Shown: one piece after another, positions 11,308 through 13,019 of the stretch
Layout: the number at the start of each line of letters is the position of its first letter
How positions within the stretch are numbered: position 1 is the first letter of the stretch
From: Holophagales bacterium UBA2201
GTDB taxonomy: Bacteria; Acidobacteriota; Thermoanaerobaculia; UBA2201
NCBI GenBank assembly: GCA_002327305.1
Contig: DCUZ01000042.1
Location: forward strand, 1 to 13,019
Length of the DNA stretch: 13,019 bases
Reading direction: 5' to 3'
Notes under the pieces: generated by a model
Database searches by the model: none
What the model was told of the DNA's origin: nothing
The model's input: the letters and a program-made list of their open reading frames with translations, nothing else
Translations under genes and position numbers: made by a program

Positions 11308-11326
11308 CGGCCGCGGCCCAGAAAGC

Positions 11327-13019
11327 CTATCTCCACCGCCAAATCCCCGGCTTCCGCGGCCGCGACACAGGCTCGTCGGAGACATAGACGATCTCCTTCT
11401 CGCCGGGCACGCCGGGCACCGCGACCGATTTGCCTTTGAAGTTCCGCTCGATGGCGAAGGAGCGTTCGGCGGCCTGGACGATCTCCGGCTTCAACCCTTC
11501 CTTCGCGATCTCCTCCACCCACTTGCGCCGGCCGGCGATGAGTTCGAGGACGAAGTTGGCGATGGCGTCGTCGCTGTAGAACTTCTTCGGGTCCCACTCA
11601 GGGAGGGCCTTCCCCTCCGCGGCGACGATGGAGTTGGTGCCGAAAAGGCCGGGCTTGTAGGTGTTGGTGCCGCGCAGATCGCCCCGCTGGATGGAGGCCA
11701 TCAGATCCAAGGGGACGCGCTGGACCTTGCGGACGACCCGTTTCTTGGTCTTCCCACCTTCCTCGTACGACTCGATGATCTCGCCCATCCCGCCGGTGTT
11801 GTAAAGCATGAAGCGCACCTTGCCTGGGTACTTGTGGACGAGGTCCATGATGAGGGTGTAAAAGCGGTTGACCTTGCGGGCGCGGCTCCCGATGATGAAG
11901 TCGTCGGTCCCCACGATGCGGACGCTCTCGCCCGCCTTGGCGGGGCTGGTGGCCATGCTGTGGGTGGATTCGCCGAAGAGGTAGGCCAGGACGCCCTGTT
12001 CCGGGGTCAGTTCCTGGGCGAAGGGCATGATGGTGTGGCGGCGGGTGATGTAGGCGAAGATGAGGCTGTCGAGTTCGGTCAGCGGCGGAAGGTTGATGCT
12101 GTCGGCGCTGATGCCGAGGAGCCGCCCGTCGCGCTTGACCCTCAACTTGTCGCGCATGACGATGGCCCGGCCGTTGGCGCAGAGGGCCTCGTCCTGGAAA
12201 TCGATCTCCCCCTTGGCGGTGACCATGACGTTCTCAAGCAGGGCCGATTTGTCGATGAGGGCCTGGTACATGGCCTCCTGCTGGTCGGGCATGATGTCGG
12301 TCTTGACGTAGAAGCCGTGTTCGGAGCCCAGGGCCGAGCCGTCGCGGCAGAGGAAGCAGATGTCGTCCTGGTTGACCTCCACACCCTCCCCCTTGGTGTG
12401 GTCGAGGCCCAACTGGTGGCACGACCAGGTGGACTTGCCGGTGGCGGTCATCCCGAAGAGGAAAACGCCGTGGCGGCGCAGTTTGCCGCTCTTGGCGTCG
12501 AGGACGGTGCAGGACTTGGTCCCGGAGTGGAGGCCGATCATCCCCTGCTCGTCGGCCAGGAACATCGCCTGGCGCAAAAAGCCCTTCTTGTTCTCCCCCA
12601 TGTAGTCGGTCCCCAGGGCGATGTTGATGTTGTACTCGGGGAGGGTGAGGATCTGCTGGCGCATCTGGTGCTCTTCGGGGATGTGGATCATGATGAAGCG
12701 GGGCCCGGGCCTCGACGAGGGCTTGAACATGGTGGAGCCCCACATGTACCCGATGCGGTAGTTCTTGGGGTCGGAACAGCAGACGTAGAGATCGCACATC
12801 GGGTTGTAGCGGTCGTTGTCCCCCATCTGGCGCCGGAGGTGGTAGAAGGGGAGGGTCTTGAGGTGGTGCAGGACCTTGTCCAACTGCTCGGGGGCCTTCT
12901 CGATGAGCCCCTTCTGGAAGTCGTCGGGGTTGGGGAGGCGGATGTACTCGCTCCCCAAATAGACGGTTTTGTTGGCGAGGCGGTTGGAGACAAAGGAGCG
13001 CCAGCCGTAGGAGCCGTAC
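11327..13019 (-). CDS. pckA: Phosphoenolpyruvate carboxykinase, divergent ATP type, 5' end missing (window edge)
   Basis: Converts oxaloacetate and nucleotide triphosphate to PEP and CO2, the entry step of gluconeogenesis. The frame is open to the right edge, with 563 residues visible and no true start; a TTG at 12958 is internal. The PCK_ATP order is present: YMGENKKGF (E. coli YGGEMKKGM, Tyr and Lys ligands); IGLHSGT (MHCSAN His); the P-loop FGMTATGKST near 12431-12457 instead of FGLSGTGKTT; QDDI near 12360-12371 for the metal Asp pair; HGFYVKT where EGGCYAK is usual; LLENVMVTAKGEIDFQDEA; NGRA for ENTR; NTGGMGE for NTGW-GG. It lacks the GTP-type FPSACGKTN loop. With the missing N-terminus it would exceed the usual 520-540 residues. 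Nucleotide preference is not certain. Confidence 0.9.
   Translation of the reverse strand, partial: YGSYGWRSFVSNRLANKTVYLGSEYIRLPNPDDFQKGLIEKAPEQLDKVLHHLKTLPFYHLRRQMGDNDRYNPMCDLYVCCSDPKNYRIGYMWGSTMFKPSSRPGPRFIMIHIPEEHQMRQQILTLPEYNINIALGTDYMGENKKGFLRQAMFLADEQGMIGLHSGTKSCTVLDAKSGKLRRHGVFLFGMTATGKSTWSCHQLGLDHTKGEGVEVNQDDICFLCRDGSALGSEHGFYVKTDIMPDQQEAMYQALIDKSALLENVMVTAKGEIDFQDEALCANGRAIVMRDKLRVKRDGRLLGISADSINLPPLTELDSLIFAYITRRHTIMPFAQELTPEQGVLAYLFGESTHSMATSPAKAGESVRIVGTDDFIIGSRARKVNRFYTLIMDLVHKYPGKVRFMLYNTGGMGEIIESYEEGGKTKKRVVRKVQRVPLDLMASIQRGDLRGTNTYKPGLFGTNSIVAAEGKALPEWDPKKFYSDDAIANFVLELIAGRRKWVEEIAKEGLKPEIVQAAERSFAIERNFKGKSVAVPGVPGEKEIVYVSDEPVSRPRKPGIWRWR

Larger units (their letters stand above)
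10819..11326. other. 508-bp stretch without a gene
   Basis: The stretch holds, in order: the leader and possible promoter of the 103-residue gene; a 14-bp perfect palindrome at 10921-10934; a small TTCGAG-AGAC-CTCGAA hairpin at 10985-11000; a MITE-like element at 11014-11111 with target duplications; the pckA terminator at 11139-11162; two heptamer arrays; and a duplicated pckA 3' end at 11236-11264. An open frame across it on the minus strand (10871-11266) runs through these repeats and is not credible as a gene. Confidence 0.7.

Noticed and set aside
12956..12958. TTG start for pckA
   Set aside because: The same frame stays open and protein-like for at least 20 more residues to the window edge, and the family needs an N-terminal substrate domain, so the true start is outside.
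11327..13019. GTP-type PEP carboxykinase
   Set aside because: The GTP-type FPSACGKTN loop is absent; the YxGExKKG, HSGT and ATGKST order follows the ATP family, though nucleotide use is unproven.

Overview
This is a GC-rich (roughly two-thirds G+C by eye), densely coded bacterial window. A lipoprotein with a clean lipobox, several signal peptides and a general diderm gene set point to a Gram-negative-type cell. The order ispE - spoVG - tRNA-Gln - prs - rplY(ctc/TL5 type) - pth, together with thyX, rubrerythrin, Tpx and a divergent ATP-type PEP carboxykinase, suggests Acidobacteriota or one of the former deltaproteobacterial lineages. That taxonomic guess is inference from gene content and is weak.

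Layout. (1) 1-829, minus: N-terminal part of a four-helix DUF3592-like membrane protein, cut by the window edge. (2) 1035-5185, plus: a housekeeping block of outer-membrane-type lipoprotein, ispE, spoVG, tRNA-Gln(UUG), prs, rplY and pth. The first two are translationally coupled, and a near-consensus sigma70 promoter lies inside the 3' end of ispE just ahead of spoVG. (3) 5225-7483, plus: a three-gene unit of a small exported ABC_sub_bind-like protein, a proline-rich exported DUF5666/OB-like protein, and a radical SAM enzyme with an expanded CX10CX2C cluster motif. This is the least explained part of the window and the best candidate for an undescribed system. (4) 7657-7923: a small single-pass membrane protein, flanked by two modules of short tandem repeats in opposite orientation. 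(5) 8081-10412: thyX (minus), divergent from rubrerythrin and then tpx (plus), the last two being peroxide-defence genes. (6) 10507-10818, minus: an unrecognised 103-residue protein. (7) 10819-11326: about 500 bp without a gene, holding a 98-bp MITE-like element with 15-bp inverted ends and a 5-bp target duplication, a pckA terminator, heptamer arrays and a duplicated pckA 3' end. (8) 11327-13019, minus: pckA, cut at its 5' end by the window edge.

The left half is a compact biosynthetic and translation block: isoprenoid precursor (IspE), PRPP (Prs), ribosomal protein L25 and peptidyl-tRNA recycling (Pth). The right half is looser. Its intergenic spaces carry tandem arrays with a 7-bp period, resembling cyanobacterial STRR repeats in style, and two copies of a GTAGGGGC palindrome. 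None of these was seen in the left half. Two genes (829 minus and 5225 plus) have a -10 hexamer exactly six bases before the start codon and no usable Shine-Dalgarno, a pattern that suggests leaderless transcripts.
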